NCBI GenBank assembly: GCA_015056565.1
Contig: SVGB01000006.1
Location: 1-64,000, forward strand
Reading direction: 5' to 3'
Origin: Butyrivibrio sp.
Lineage (GTDB): Bacteria; Bacillota; Clostridia; Lachnospirales; Lachnospiraceae
DNA length: 64,000 bases
Part shown: positions 41,674 through 50,321 of the stretch, piece after piece
Layout of the letters: the number at the start of each line of letters is the position of its first letter
Numbering within the stretch: position 1 is the first letter of the stretch
Made by a program: the position numbers and the translations under genes
Notes under the pieces: generated by a model
What the model was told of the DNA's origin: nothing
Database searches by the model: none
Seen by the model: only the letters and a program-made list of their open reading frames with translations

Positions 41674-42270
41674 TTATCCGACCTGCTCCCGGATCCAGTC
41701 CCAGTCCGGGCTCCGGTGATAGTTATCTCCTGGCAGCTTGCAATCTTCGTTCCATGGCCTGTTAAAAAGCATGACCTTTAGATCTGGCAGATGGTCAAAG
41801 AATTTAAATGCCATGGGCGAATCCTCTATAGCCACATCAAACTTCATCTTGTAGTAGTCCTCAAGTTCAAGGTTATAAGTGCTGTCCTTATAGAAAAAGT
41901 CTCGTCCGTATTTGTTTAAAAAGAAAAGCTGTACCCGGGAAAGGCCATGGTCATCAAGCCATTTCCTGGAGGTTTCATAGGTCGAGTAGGGCCGGCCTGT
42001 GATTATGAATACCTCTTTTCCCTGATCGATCCATTCATTTATGACCCTTGAAGCTCCAGGGGTTTCCTCGTATCCAAGGATCACCTCAGGTTTGTGTCCC
42101 TCATGCATGAACTCCTCGTACTGCTCATCAGTAAGATCAAAGGACTCCTGAAGGTTGAAACTTCTGATGCTCTCATAGGGAACATCCTTGCCGTAGAGAC
42201 GTTTTCCGATCTCGCAAAAAGACCTTGCTGTCTCACAAAGGCAATCGTCAAAATCTATATATATCTTCAT
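41674..42270 (-). CDS. HAD-family 5'-nucleotidase-like protein
   Basis: A 198-residue HAD phosphatase. Motif I is IYIDFDDCLCETA, with the second Asp replaced position kept as DDC, motif II EVFIITGRPYSTYET and motif IV FDVAIEDSPMAF. The layout matches 5'(3')-deoxyribonucleotidases (NT5C type). AGGTG precedes the ATG at 42270. It begins a run with the small protein, RluA and the AmmeMemoRadiSam genes. Confidence 0.82.
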   Translation of the reverse strand: MKIYIDFDDCLCETARSFCEIGKRLYGKDVPYESIRSFNLQESFDLTDEQYEEFMHEGHKPEVILGYEETPGASRVINEWIDQGKEVFIITGRPYSTYETSRKWLDDHGLSRVQLFFLNKYGRDFFYKDSTYNLELEDYYKMKFDVAIEDSPMAFKFFDHLPDLKVMLFNRPWNEDCKLPGDNYHRSPDWDWIREQVG

Positions 42271-42278
42271 TTTTCACC

Positions 42279-43865
42279 TCAATGTAATTTGTAAGGCTGT
42301 CCGCCAACAACAATATAGGTATTGCCATCAGTGCCATAAACGGTGAGGATCTTACATTCATTTGCTGAATATGATGAAAAGAACTTGCAGTTCCTCATCT
42401 CAATTTTGCTGTCCGCAGTTGTTCCCACACTGTACAGGGCTGAATCAAGCACAAAGTGGCATCTGCCGGTAGCAGGATCCCATTCAAGGTCATATGTGGT
42501 GTAGGTTGAAGCTGCATCAGGCTCAAATACAAGAACCGGCTCTTTTCCCTCTGCAATATAGTAAATATTATCGCCATCTCTTACCCATGCCTGTGTAAGA
42601 TCGTCGCTGCAAGTAATATCCGTCGTAGTTTTCTCACAGGCATAGACCAGCGTTTTGTTTATGTTCTTGCCATCATAAATGAGCTTTACGTATTCTCCGT
42701 CAATTTTGCAAACACAAGCCGGACCTTCCGGAGTGACACAGGTTTCATAAGAGTAAATCTTACTTAGACCTTTGCTCATTTCCACTACTTCCGGTGTATT
42801 GCCGGAAAGTGCATAGCATTTATAATCAGCCTCGATCATCACAGCATCAGCAAAACTGTCGGTATCAAGGACGTAATCTTCCATGTAAATATCCTGTTGC
42901 TGAGCTGCCACATTTCCAAGTCTGATCCTGGCATTTTCTTCCTTTAGCAGTGTAATGGGCTTTTTGTCCCCTGCTCTGTAGTACTTGACAGCACCTTTTC
43001 TGTCCTGATACAGGATCTGCTTGCATTCTCTGTCTAAATAGTCATGACGGTAATTCTTAGTTCCGAGATCTGTTGTCTTTCCCTTGTTGATGCAATGGTA
43101 TTCTGTATTTTTATCATAAGAGCTGTAAAAAATGGTCTCACCATCATTAGATACAGTAATAATGCTGTCGCAGTCATCAGTTTCATATTCCGTTTCCGGA
43201 ATATCTATTCCACAGACATGTATCGTGGTCTTATCGCTGTATAAGGAGTAAACCAGAGTTCTTCCATCAGGAGATATACATACACTTCTGAAAGTGGAAG
43301 AGCTTTTGGCTATCAAATAGTCATCACCACTTTCGATATCACGGATATAAACTGCCTGTTCTCTGTCTTTCTCGTCAAGATGAAAGAAATACTTTCCGTC
43401 AAAGCTCATTCCAGCAAGCCTGCAACCATCTGAGATCTCTGTAACATTAAGGTCCGCGTCAATATACAGGCACTTATCATCGATCACTAATACAGCCCTG
43501 GATCCATCAATGCTTTTGGTAAGCCTTACATCATATCCCTTGTCACCTCTGTAATCTGTGAGCATTTTTCCATCAGAATTAAAGATATATCCACCGTTCT
43601 GGTAGATTACAGGGCCATCATAAGCTCTTTTCTCAGTTCCAGTATATGTAAATTCGGAAGGTTCTTCCTTTGGCTCTTCCTTCTCTTTCTCTGGAATTTC
43701 AAAGTCCTTGATAAGCTGCTGTGTTATAGGATTTGTATAGTTATCAAACTCTGTCTTAACCTTGGGACTTACGTGGGTTATGAACTTATATCCCCCCACC
43801 AGTGATACTGTCATAACAAGCGCCATTCCTGTGACAATAAGGGCGCCTTTGGTACTATTTTTCAT
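42279..43865 (-). CDS. Membrane-anchored WD40-like beta-propeller protein
   Basis: A 528-residue protein with one N-terminal membrane helix (GALIVTGMALVMTVSLVGGY, residues 7-26), a Glu/Pro-rich stalk (EKEKEEPKEEPSE) and an outside domain of repeated four-stranded blades: GYIFNSDGKMLTDYRGD, RAVLVIDDKCLYIDADL, GRTLVYSLYSDKTTIH and so on, as in TolB/DPP-type propellers. It probably serves as an outside binding or sensing module. It lies downstream of the BMP and HD-GYP genes but is separated from them by a terminator. Confidence 0.72.
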   Translation of the reverse strand: MKNSTKGALIVTGMALVMTVSLVGGYKFITHVSPKVKTEFDNYTNPITQQLIKDFEIPEKEKEEPKEEPSEFTYTGTEKRAYDGPVIYQNGGYIFNSDGKMLTDYRGDKGYDVRLTKSIDGSRAVLVIDDKCLYIDADLNVTEISDGCRLAGMSFDGKYFFHLDEKDREQAVYIRDIESGDDYLIAKSSSTFRSVCISPDGRTLVYSLYSDKTTIHVCGIDIPETEYETDDCDSIITVSNDGETIFYSSYDKNTEYHCINKGKTTDLGTKNYRHDYLDRECKQILYQDRKGAVKYYRAGDKKPITLLKEENARIRLGNVAAQQQDIYMEDYVLDTDSFADAVMIEADYKCYALSGNTPEVVEMSKGLSKIYSYETCVTPEGPACVCKIDGEYVKLIYDGKNINKTLVYACEKTTTDITCSDDLTQAWVRDGDNIYYIAEGKEPVLVFEPDAASTYTTYDLEWDPATGRCHFVLDSALYSVGTTADSKIEMRNCKFFSSYSANECKILTVYGTDGNTYIVVGGQPYKLH

Positions 43866-43903
43866 CTAAAAACATCACTCCACACACAAATTTACTGCCT
43901 GCA

Positions 43904-43944
43904 CAAAAAATACCTACAACAGGTAGTATTGTAGGTATTTTATT
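43904..43944. terminator. Terminator after the BMP-type lipoprotein gene
   Basis: AAAAAATACCTACAA (43905-43919) pairs with TTGTAGGTATTTT (43929-43941) across a nine-base loop. On the minus strand it ends in TTTTTTG and closes the HD-GYP/BMP operon. Confidence 0.75.
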
Positions 43945-43975
43945 GCGACTTGGCATATTTTGCAAATTACAGGGC

Positions 43976-45172
43976 TTATTTCTCGACTGTAACCACATCT
44001 GTAAGAATGTAATGGAACAGAGGATATGATGTATTCTCGTTTTCTATATATCCCTGACTAAGGTCATAGGTATCACTAGGATCCTCAGGATTAACCCCCA
44101 CAAGATTTCCCTTATAAACAAAATCAACGTTGCCTCGTTTGAACTGCTCAATGGCCTTATCCATGGCCTCCTGTGTTCCAGGAGCAGCAACCTGATGGTT
44201 CAGCTCTTCCACTTCTACCCAGCCCTGCTCATAGCCGGCACAGACATCAGTACCATGAATATTGCCTGAAATCCTGGACTCTATAGTTTTGTTTGAAAAG
44301 ACAGCGTCCACAGCTCCAAGTATATATGGCTCCCAGCATATCCTTGAAGTAATAAGACTTGTTGCAGGTGCAACTTCAGACATACTCTGGTTATAGCCTA
44401 CAAAGTACAGTGGCCTTTCCTCAGTGGTCTCCTCTTCGCAGGTTATTGCGGGGCCAATGGTATCGGTGTGCTGTGATATGATCACGCACCCCTCTTCAAC
44501 AAGCTTTTGAGCCGCTTTCTTTTCCTGGGCGTAACTACTCCAGGTATTGGTATAGCTAACCTTCATTGTGGCCTCTGGCACAATGGATCTTACTCCCAGA
44601 ATAAACGCTGTGTATCCTGAGATGACCTCAGATGTTGGGAACGCTGCCACAAAGCCCACCAGAGCCTGATCTGCAGATATTATTCCCTCATCTATCATCT
44701 GTTTTATCTTCATGCCTGCAGCGATTCCGCTTACATAACGGCCCTGATAAGCTTCACCCTTAAAGGTGTGGTAGTTTTCCGGAACCGTCTTCCCATACAT
44801 ATCCATGTAAGATGTCTGGCAGAACTGGATATTTGGATACTCCGGAGCAAGCTTGACTACAAGCTCGCTGTAGCCGTTAAAGAATATGATATCGCAGCCC
44901 TGATCTGCCAGTTCCCTTAAAGGTTCTTCCATCTCCTCATCAAGGACATTGCTGCTGGTCAAAATAGTTATCTTCTCCCCATACTCTTTTTCAAGGGCGT
45001 CCTTGGCCAGTGAAAAGTTGTAAGTATATGGTGTACTCTCGTCGTTATCGTAGATAAATCCAATTGTCAGGTGGTCTCTTTTACCAGTGATATTAAAGAA
45101 CTTAAAGCATCCTAAAAAGATGGCCAGCAAACTCAAACAGGTCAGGAAAGTTGCTATGTATACTCGTTTCAT
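43976..45172 (-). CDS. BMP-family substrate-binding lipoprotein
   Basis: A 398-residue protein of the Bmp/PnrA (Med) family, which binds purine nucleosides for ABC uptake or sensing. The N-terminal helix ends in IFLGCFKF, a probable lipobox. HLTIGFIYDNDESTPYTYNF begins domain one; GFVAAFPTSEVISGYTAF, YTNTWSSYAQEKKAAQKL and VIISQHTDT are typical. No ABC permease or ATPase gene follows; instead it overlaps the end of the HD-GYP gene by four bases. It may therefore feed a ligand signal to that protein rather than act in transport (inference). Confidence 0.85.
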   Translation of the reverse strand: MKRVYIATFLTCLSLLAIFLGCFKFFNITGKRDHLTIGFIYDNDESTPYTYNFSLAKDALEKEYGEKITILTSSNVLDEEMEEPLRELADQGCDIIFFNGYSELVVKLAPEYPNIQFCQTSYMDMYGKTVPENYHTFKGEAYQGRYVSGIAAGMKIKQMIDEGIISADQALVGFVAAFPTSEVISGYTAFILGVRSIVPEATMKVSYTNTWSSYAQEKKAAQKLVEEGCVIISQHTDTIGPAITCEEETTEERPLYFVGYNQSMSEVAPATSLITSRICWEPYILGAVDAVFSNKTIESRISGNIHGTDVCAGYEQGWVEVEELNHQVAAPGTQEAMDKAIEQFKRGNVDFVYKGNLVGVNPEDPSDTYDLSQGYIENENTSYPLFHYILTDVVTVEK

Positions 45173-48100
45173 ACCTCTGCTCCTTTCTCTTCCTTAGTTT
45201 CTGAAGAAGAATCCTTGGATTCGTTTTTCATCTCCGCTTCCTGGATCTTTTTATCCTCCTCAACACGGCGCTTTAGCTCTTCTGACTGCTCTTCGCCGGC
45301 CTGCTGGATCTCAGCTCTCTTCTGAGCATAGATTGCATCCAGATCGATAACTTTTTTATCGAGGAGCCTGAAGAATGCATCAAGAGCGGCAGGATCAAAC
45401 TGAGTTCCTCGTCCCCTTAGCATCTCCGTCATAACATAGGCGGTATCCATATGATTTCGATATACACGGTTTGAAGTCATGGCGTCAAAGGCATCTGCCA
45501 CACCGATGATCCTGCCAAACAGCGGGATCTCTTCTCCCTTAAGACCGTCAGGATAGCCTTTTCCGTCATATCTTTCGTGGTGATATCTGGTTCCTTCCTC
45601 TACGTGTTCAACAAGGGTAAAGTCCTTAAGGATCTCAGCACCCTTTACAACATGAGATTTCATCTTTGCATACTCGTCATCCGTAAGACGGCCAACCTTA
45701 TTAAGAACGCTGTCAGGAACAGCAATCTTACCGATATCATGCATCTGGGCAGCCTTTTTAAGGTTGGAGAGCATCCTGTCTTTTTCCCACCATTTAAAGA
45801 TGTGCATTTCCTGAGCGATCAACACAGAATACTCAGCAACTCTCAGAGAATGCTGGTGAGTGCGGACGTCCTTGGCATCGACTGCGTTCGCAATAGCCAT
45901 AACTGTTTCGTTGGCCATGTTGATCTTGATCTGCTGCTGGTTTATCTGTCTTTGTACTACAAGCCATGTAAACCAGAATATGATAAGGCTCATGATCGTC
46001 AGCATATAGAAAAAGAAATATGGCTGCTCGTAAAATTCGCCTTCTTTTACCAGTTCAAAGGTTCTCTCCTCCAAAACCTTATCTCCTGCGCTGTCTAAGA
46101 TCGCAAGGTGGAAGGTGTAGGTTCCTGCTGGCAGATTTACATAAATGATGTTGTTAAGGCTGTTCTGAGGAACAATGGTCCACTGTGTGTCGTATCCTTC
46201 AAGGAAGTAGCCTACATTTGGCTCCTGGATCGTGTAGTTTAATATCTCAGGTCCAAGTTCAACACGGCTGATGCCCTGTCCCACAGTAATAGCGCCCTTT
46301 CTAAGCGGTGGCTGCAATACGCCATCAAGCTTTACGGATGCCAGCTGCATACGGTAAGAACGCACATCACTGTTGTATTTTTCAACATCTATCATGTATA
46401 CGCCGGTGTCGCATGGAAGAAGCAACTCCCCGCCCTCGTCGTAATAGTTCCAGGAATTGGCTGTAAGAGATGTTCCAAGACCTCTTCTTGCATCAAGAAG
46501 TTCCCAGGCGATTTCGCCTCCAGCTACCAGCTCATCTCGCTCTACCACGTAGATTCCGGCACTGGACATAACAAACAGAGTATCCTCATCCTTTACCCAG
46601 ATGTCGTAGTTGTTGAAATACGGGAACTTGTCTAGAACCCTTATGGTCTGATCTGGCTCTAAATAACACAAGCTGTTACTGGTAACCAAAAATACGCCCT
46701 CTGACTTGGGATCCTTGATAGTTCTAAGGATTACGCCGCTGCTAAGGCCGTCGTCTCTGGTTATCATGTCTACAACCTGACCGTCCTTTAAAACTGCAAT
46801 GCCATCGCCGTCTGTACCAGCTAAGATGGTTCCGTCTTTTCTTTCTGTCAAAGTCAGGATCATGGAGTTTATAAGACCATCCTGAAGGCCAATTGTCTTG
46901 GTGATCTGGTGATTTTTTATGTAGCTTATTCCAGTGTCACCTGCCGCAAGAATGGTTCCATCTGAAAGGCCTATAACAACACGGGCCTTATTGCCAAAGC
47001 TACCGGCATCGGCATTATATTCCCACTCTTTACCATCTGCAGTGTATTCCATAAGTCCATTTCCGTAAGTACATACCCACAGATGGTTCTGTCTGTCCAC
47101 ATACAGGCAACGGATTCGCTTGCCATCAAGCTTTTGTGTAAGTTCATTTTCTATCTGGTTGTGGCATGCCCTGTCAACCACATCAAGGCCGCTATCTGTA
47201 CCGATGTAGTAATTGCCCTCCCAGAGCACAATGGCATTTACAACCTTTCGCTCCATTCCAATAGAGCCGTAGATATCTTTGAAAGGAGATTTTGCCAGCC
47301 TCAGTAGTCCCAGTCTTGAAGAGGTGAACCACAGATTTCCCTGATAGTCACAGAGCATATTATCAATCGAGTTGTTGAACTCATTGGTATTTAAACTGTG
47401 ATAGCCGCTCTTATTTATATAGGAAACACCGCTATCTGATGATATGAACAGCGTTCCGTCATTTATGTAGCTGATACTGTTAATGTGAGAAACATTGCTG
47501 CAGTTCATGACGCCAACCTTCTTAAACTTGTCCGAAGAAACGTCATAACTGTAGATGTGGTCAGTAGAAGTACCAACCATCAATATTCCTGTAGGAGTAA
47601 AGGTACAGCAGTTAAAAAGCTCCTCCTCACCAGGAAGCTTTATTGTATCCAGTATCTCGCCGCCCTTCATAAGGAACAGTTTTCCATCTGAAGTAATGGT
47701 TGCTACATGGTCTTTTTTATCTGCACAGATACTTTCTGTGTAATTCACTTCATTAAGGGTATTGATGGCTTTTAAGCCATTGTTCATCATGATGATCTGC
47801 ATACTGCTGGTTGTTCCAACATAGTAATATCCATCAGATGCCCTGGTGATAGCCCTTACAGAGTTGGAAGGCAGTCCATCTGACTGATCCATCACATTTA
47901 CCAGCTTTTCCCTGATGACGATCGAAAGACCGTTATCATTGGTTCCGATCCACAGACGGCCCTCTTCATCTACATACAGGCAGTTTACGTTCTTTACAGA
48001 ATCATATTTATCAACCCATCTGAATTCTCTGCCGTTGTAGCGGTAAAGTCCCGCATAGGTACCTATCCACAAAACACCGTCATTGGTCTGGGTGATGTCA

Positions 48101-48840
48101 TTGGCTTCTCCGCAGGGAAGACCATTGTTACTGCTGTAGATGCTCTGAACATAATCGTTATAATCTTCGCTTTCGTCAGTTGCGCCTGTTGAAGCTTCAG
48201 AAGTAACAGGAAGAGCCATGCTAAGTCCAAAGGTAAGAAGCAGCATGATAGCTGCCCTTGCAGTATTTCCCTGGAGCTTTTTCTTTTCGCTGCTCTCGTT
48301 GCTGTTCCAGCGCTTTACTCTGACAAGCAGGTACAACACCAGCACTGTAAGAAGTTTATCCGCAAATTCAATGGAAAGCTGTCCTAGTACAGCGCAGACA
48401 AACATAGGCCAGTTTCTCTCAAGCAGATAATTAATTACGCCATTTCCCCATTTGTTTCCGACATAACCGTTATCAAAAATGAAATTAACTGGAACAGACA
48501 CAACAAGTGCCGTCAGCATACAAAGTGTGGCGGTCCTCATAAAACCAAAGAACCGGTCAAACCATCGCTGACGTGCAGCTATACCTATGACTATTCCAAG
48601 CGCAATACTTGTAATGGAATACGCCGCTGACAGGCGGCTGATAACGCAATATGCCAGGTTACCTGTAACACCAACTAAGGCGCCGCAAACTGGTCCGCCA
48701 AAGAAGGCCGCCAGTGCCGTACCAAAAGAATCCATCCATAGTGGCAATCCTAGCCATACGGCAAAGAATCTTCCCCCCACGTTCAGGCACACACATATTG
48801 CAGTAAATAGAACGATCTGCCAGGTTTTCTTATCTTTCAT
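45169..48840 (-). CDS. ECF-S-like / Reg_prop propeller / HD-GYP membrane sensor
   Basis: A 1223-residue protein. Residues 1-175 are a hydrophobic domain of about six helices resembling ECF-transporter S components (LPLWMDSFGTALAAFFGGP). Residues about 215-790 are two-component-regulator propeller blades (DGVLWIGTYAGLYRYNG, EGRLWIGTNDNGLS, QNHLWVCTYGNGLMEY), followed by a Y_Y_Y domain, one membrane helix (about 935-956) and a canonical HD-GYP phosphodiesterase (MHDIGKIAVP, HHERYDGKGYPDGL, VADAFDAMTSNRVYR). It would sense an outside ligand and degrade c-di-GMP inside. ATG 48840 follows GAGGGG; the tail is Glu/Lys-rich. Confidence 0.88.
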   Translation of the reverse strand: MKDKKTWQIVLFTAICVCLNVGGRFFAVWLGLPLWMDSFGTALAAFFGGPVCGALVGVTGNLAYCVISRLSAAYSITSIALGIVIGIAARQRWFDRFFGFMRTATLCMLTALVVSVPVNFIFDNGYVGNKWGNGVINYLLERNWPMFVCAVLGQLSIEFADKLLTVLVLYLLVRVKRWNSNESSEKKKLQGNTARAAIMLLLTFGLSMALPVTSEASTGATDESEDYNDYVQSIYSSNNGLPCGEANDITQTNDGVLWIGTYAGLYRYNGREFRWVDKYDSVKNVNCLYVDEEGRLWIGTNDNGLSIVIREKLVNVMDQSDGLPSNSVRAITRASDGYYYVGTTSSMQIIMMNNGLKAINTLNEVNYTESICADKKDHVATITSDGKLFLMKGGEILDTIKLPGEEELFNCCTFTPTGILMVGTSTDHIYSYDVSSDKFKKVGVMNCSNVSHINSISYINDGTLFISSDSGVSYINKSGYHSLNTNEFNNSIDNMLCDYQGNLWFTSSRLGLLRLAKSPFKDIYGSIGMERKVVNAIVLWEGNYYIGTDSGLDVVDRACHNQIENELTQKLDGKRIRCLYVDRQNHLWVCTYGNGLMEYTADGKEWEYNADAGSFGNKARVVIGLSDGTILAAGDTGISYIKNHQITKTIGLQDGLINSMILTLTERKDGTILAGTDGDGIAVLKDGQVVDMITRDDGLSSGVILRTIKDPKSEGVFLVTSNSLCYLEPDQTIRVLDKFPYFNNYDIWVKDEDTLFVMSSAGIYVVERDELVAGGEIAWELLDARRGLGTSLTANSWNYYDEGGELLLPCDTGVYMIDVEKYNSDVRSYRMQLASVKLDGVLQPPLRKGAITVGQGISRVELGPEILNYTIQEPNVGYFLEGYDTQWTIVPQNSLNNIIYVNLPAGTYTFHLAILDSAGDKVLEERTFELVKEGEFYEQPYFFFYMLTIMSLIIFWFTWLVVQRQINQQQIKINMANETVMAIANAVDAKDVRTHQHSLRVAEYSVLIAQEMHIFKWWEKDRMLSNLKKAAQMHDIGKIAVPDSVLNKVGRLTDDEYAKMKSHVVKGAEILKDFTLVEHVEEGTRYHHERYDGKGYPDGLKGEEIPLFGRIIGVADAFDAMTSNRVYRNHMDTAYVMTEMLRGRGTQFDPAALDAFFRLLDKKVIDLDAIYAQKRAEIQQAGEEQSEELKRRVEEDKKIQEAEMKNESKDSSSETKEEKGAEV

Positions 48841-48979
48841 ACGTCTCATCCCCTCATAAATAAGCCGAATCCCTGAATCATTACTCACGCAATTATGTTT
48901 ATCAATAATCATATTGTAGTATTTTTATTGCAAGAATAAAAGACCTAGCAACTTTTGAAAAGAAATTGCCTACAAATGA

Positions 48980-49009
48980 TTGGCAGACGCTGCGCCAGGG
49001 CTCTATTAT
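48980..49009 (+). promoter_or_regulatory. Promoter for the DUF4867 gene
   Basis: TTGGCA (48980-48985) and TATTAT (49004-49009) are 18 bases apart, about 40 bases before the ATG at 49049, which has an AAGGGAG site. Confidence 0.5.
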
Positions 49010-49048
49010 GATTATGAGAAAAAATATCTTTTCAGAAGGGAGACAGGT

Positions 49049-49693
49049 ATGAAGATATATAATGTAAGCGATCCTGAGTTCACAAATTACGGCAGGATCA
49101 TCGAGGGTTACGAAGAAGAAAAGAAGGCAATTACACAGGCACTTAAGGACAAGACTCCTATTCCAGAGGGAACAGACTACGTTGCTGAGGAGCCAGCTCT
49201 TCAGTCTCTTGATGCAGCAGCATCCATCACAAACAGTCTCTTTGGGGGATCTGATATGCAGTTTGGATGGTGCAACGGACACAATACCAAGCTCAACTGC
49301 CTTGAGTATCACCGTTCATCTGAGATCAATCTTGGCTCAACTGACTTTATTCTCCTTCTTGCTAAGAGAGAAGAGATCGTTGACTACAAGATCGACTCCA
49401 GCAAGGTTAAGGCTTTCCTTTTCCCTGCAGGCACAATGATCGAGGTTTATGCTACAGCCCTTCACTATGCACCTTGCCAGGCTCACAAGGATTCTGGATT
49501 CCAGGTTCTTGTAGGACTTCCTAAGGGCACAAACGTAGGCAAGCCTTCATTTGAAGCCAAGAATCAGGAAGACCGCATGCTCACAGCTACAAACAAGTGG
49601 CTCCTTGCTCACGCTGAGGCAAACGAAGCTAAGGACGGCGCTTGGGTTGGAATAACAGGCGAAAATATCGATATCGCATCTGACCTTGCCTGA
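49049..49693 (+). CDS. DUF4867 family cupin-like protein
   Basis: A 214-residue cytoplasmic protein of the DUF4867 family, common in Clostridia and Bacilli. Its middle looks like a cupin: MQFGWCNGHNTKLNCLEYH, GSTDFILLLAKREEI, FLFPAGTMIEVYATALHYAPC. A sugar or sugar-phosphate role has been guessed for relatives, not shown. The codon use is strongly biased (many AAG, CTT, GCT), suggesting high expression. ATG 49049 is chosen for its AAGGGAG site. It is monocistronic and followed by the giant hairpin. Confidence 0.82.
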   Translation: MKIYNVSDPEFTNYGRIIEGYEEEKKAITQALKDKTPIPEGTDYVAEEPALQSLDAAASITNSLFGGSDMQFGWCNGHNTKLNCLEYHRSSEINLGSTDFILLLAKREEIVDYKIDSSKVKAFLFPAGTMIEVYATALHYAPCQAHKDSGFQVLVGLPKGTNVGKPSFEAKNQEDRMLTATNKWLLAHAEANEAKDGAWVGITGENIDIASDLA

Positions 49694-49717
49694 TTAAGCC
49701 AGACAGTTCTTTGGGGG

Positions 49718-49843
49718 CAAGACACGGGGACGGTTTGCTGGGATGAGACACGGGGACGGTTCTTCTGTCTTGTTTTATCAAGATAAAATAAGACAGAAGA
49801 ACCGTCCCCGTGTCTCATCCCAGCAAACCGTCCCCGTGTCTTG
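49718..49843. repeat. Giant 62-bp-arm inverted repeat built from GACACGGGGACGGTT units
   Basis: The left arm (49718-49779) and right arm (49782-49843) are inverted copies with only one non-Watson-Crick position (G49772/T49789, a wobble pair in RNA) and a two-base centre. Each arm holds two copies of GACACGGGGACGGTT, beginning at 49721 and 49747, joined by a GCTGGGATGA spacer. It contains no gene; the short open frames crossing it are by-products of the palindrome. I recall this unit as a dispersed repeat in Clostridia, possibly of the REP type spread by a TnpA-like (RAYT) transposase. Confidence 0.9.
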
Positions 49844-49850
49844 TCGAATC

Positions 49851-49883
49851 AAAAAAAATTGGAGCGTATTCGCTCCAATTTTT
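49851..49883. terminator. Bidirectional terminator after the giant repeat
   Basis: AAAAATTGGAGCG (49854-49866) and CGCTCCAATTTTT (49871-49883) pair perfectly around TATT. It has T runs in both directions and serves the DUF4867 gene and the opposing small membrane protein, whose stop codon it touches. Confidence 0.88.
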
Positions 49884-50208
49884 ATGCGATTGAACGGTTG
49901 CTTTTTGCAGCCTTTGCCTTGTTTTCAGCCTGTTTTTTCTTGCGGATTGAATTGATCCCGTAATGAAATAACACAATAGCCAACAGCAGTCCAAATACAG
50001 CCGCCATAAAAGCGTTGGCGGTAAGAGTGTCAGCCATCGTAAGAACCATTCCCACAAATATCAGGAATACCCCAAATGGTCCATGAGCACGCTGACTTTC
50101 ACTGTGTCTTCTTCCAAAGATCGAAAAGCTAATACACGCTGCCCCCAGGATGATAAAGATGATGCCTGTAACTAGTAGCCCTACAAAGATCTTCATATCA
50201 ACGTCCAT
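49882..50208 (-). CDS. Small membrane protein of unknown function
   Basis: A 108-residue protein with two or three hydrophobic segments: IFVGLLVTGIIFIILGAACISF (residues 7-28, shown by parts), VFLIFVGMVLTMADTL and AVFGLLLAIVLFHYGI, ending in a Lys/Ala/Asn-rich tail (RKKKQAENKAKAAKS). GGGGGAG precedes the ATG. No family recognised. It is a single gene between the giant repeat and a G3E GTPase gene. Confidence 0.65.
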   Translation of the reverse strand: MDVDMKIFVGLLVTGIIFIILGAACISFSIFGRRHSESQRAHGPFGVFLIFVGMVLTMADTLTANAFMAAVFGLLLAIVLFHYGINSIRKKKQAENKAKAAKSNRSIA

Positions 50209-50321
50209 TATTTAATTTCTCCCCCGTGCTTATTGCACACCCCAGTTTTTAATAATTATATCACGCGCGGAGCCAGAATTTGTGAACGTTTCTTGATTTT
50301 TTAAGACCCAAAACACTGATT

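Noticed and set aside
48841-48912. N-terminal extension of the HD-GYP protein starting MIIDKHNC
   Set aside because: ATG 48840 has a GAGGGG site nine bases upstream and starts directly before the first membrane helix.
49609-49955. Open frames across the giant hairpin on both strands beginning MRHGDGSSVLF
   Set aside because: They mirror each other because the DNA is an inverted repeat, lack ribosome sites and overlap a well-supported gene; they are artefacts of the repeat.
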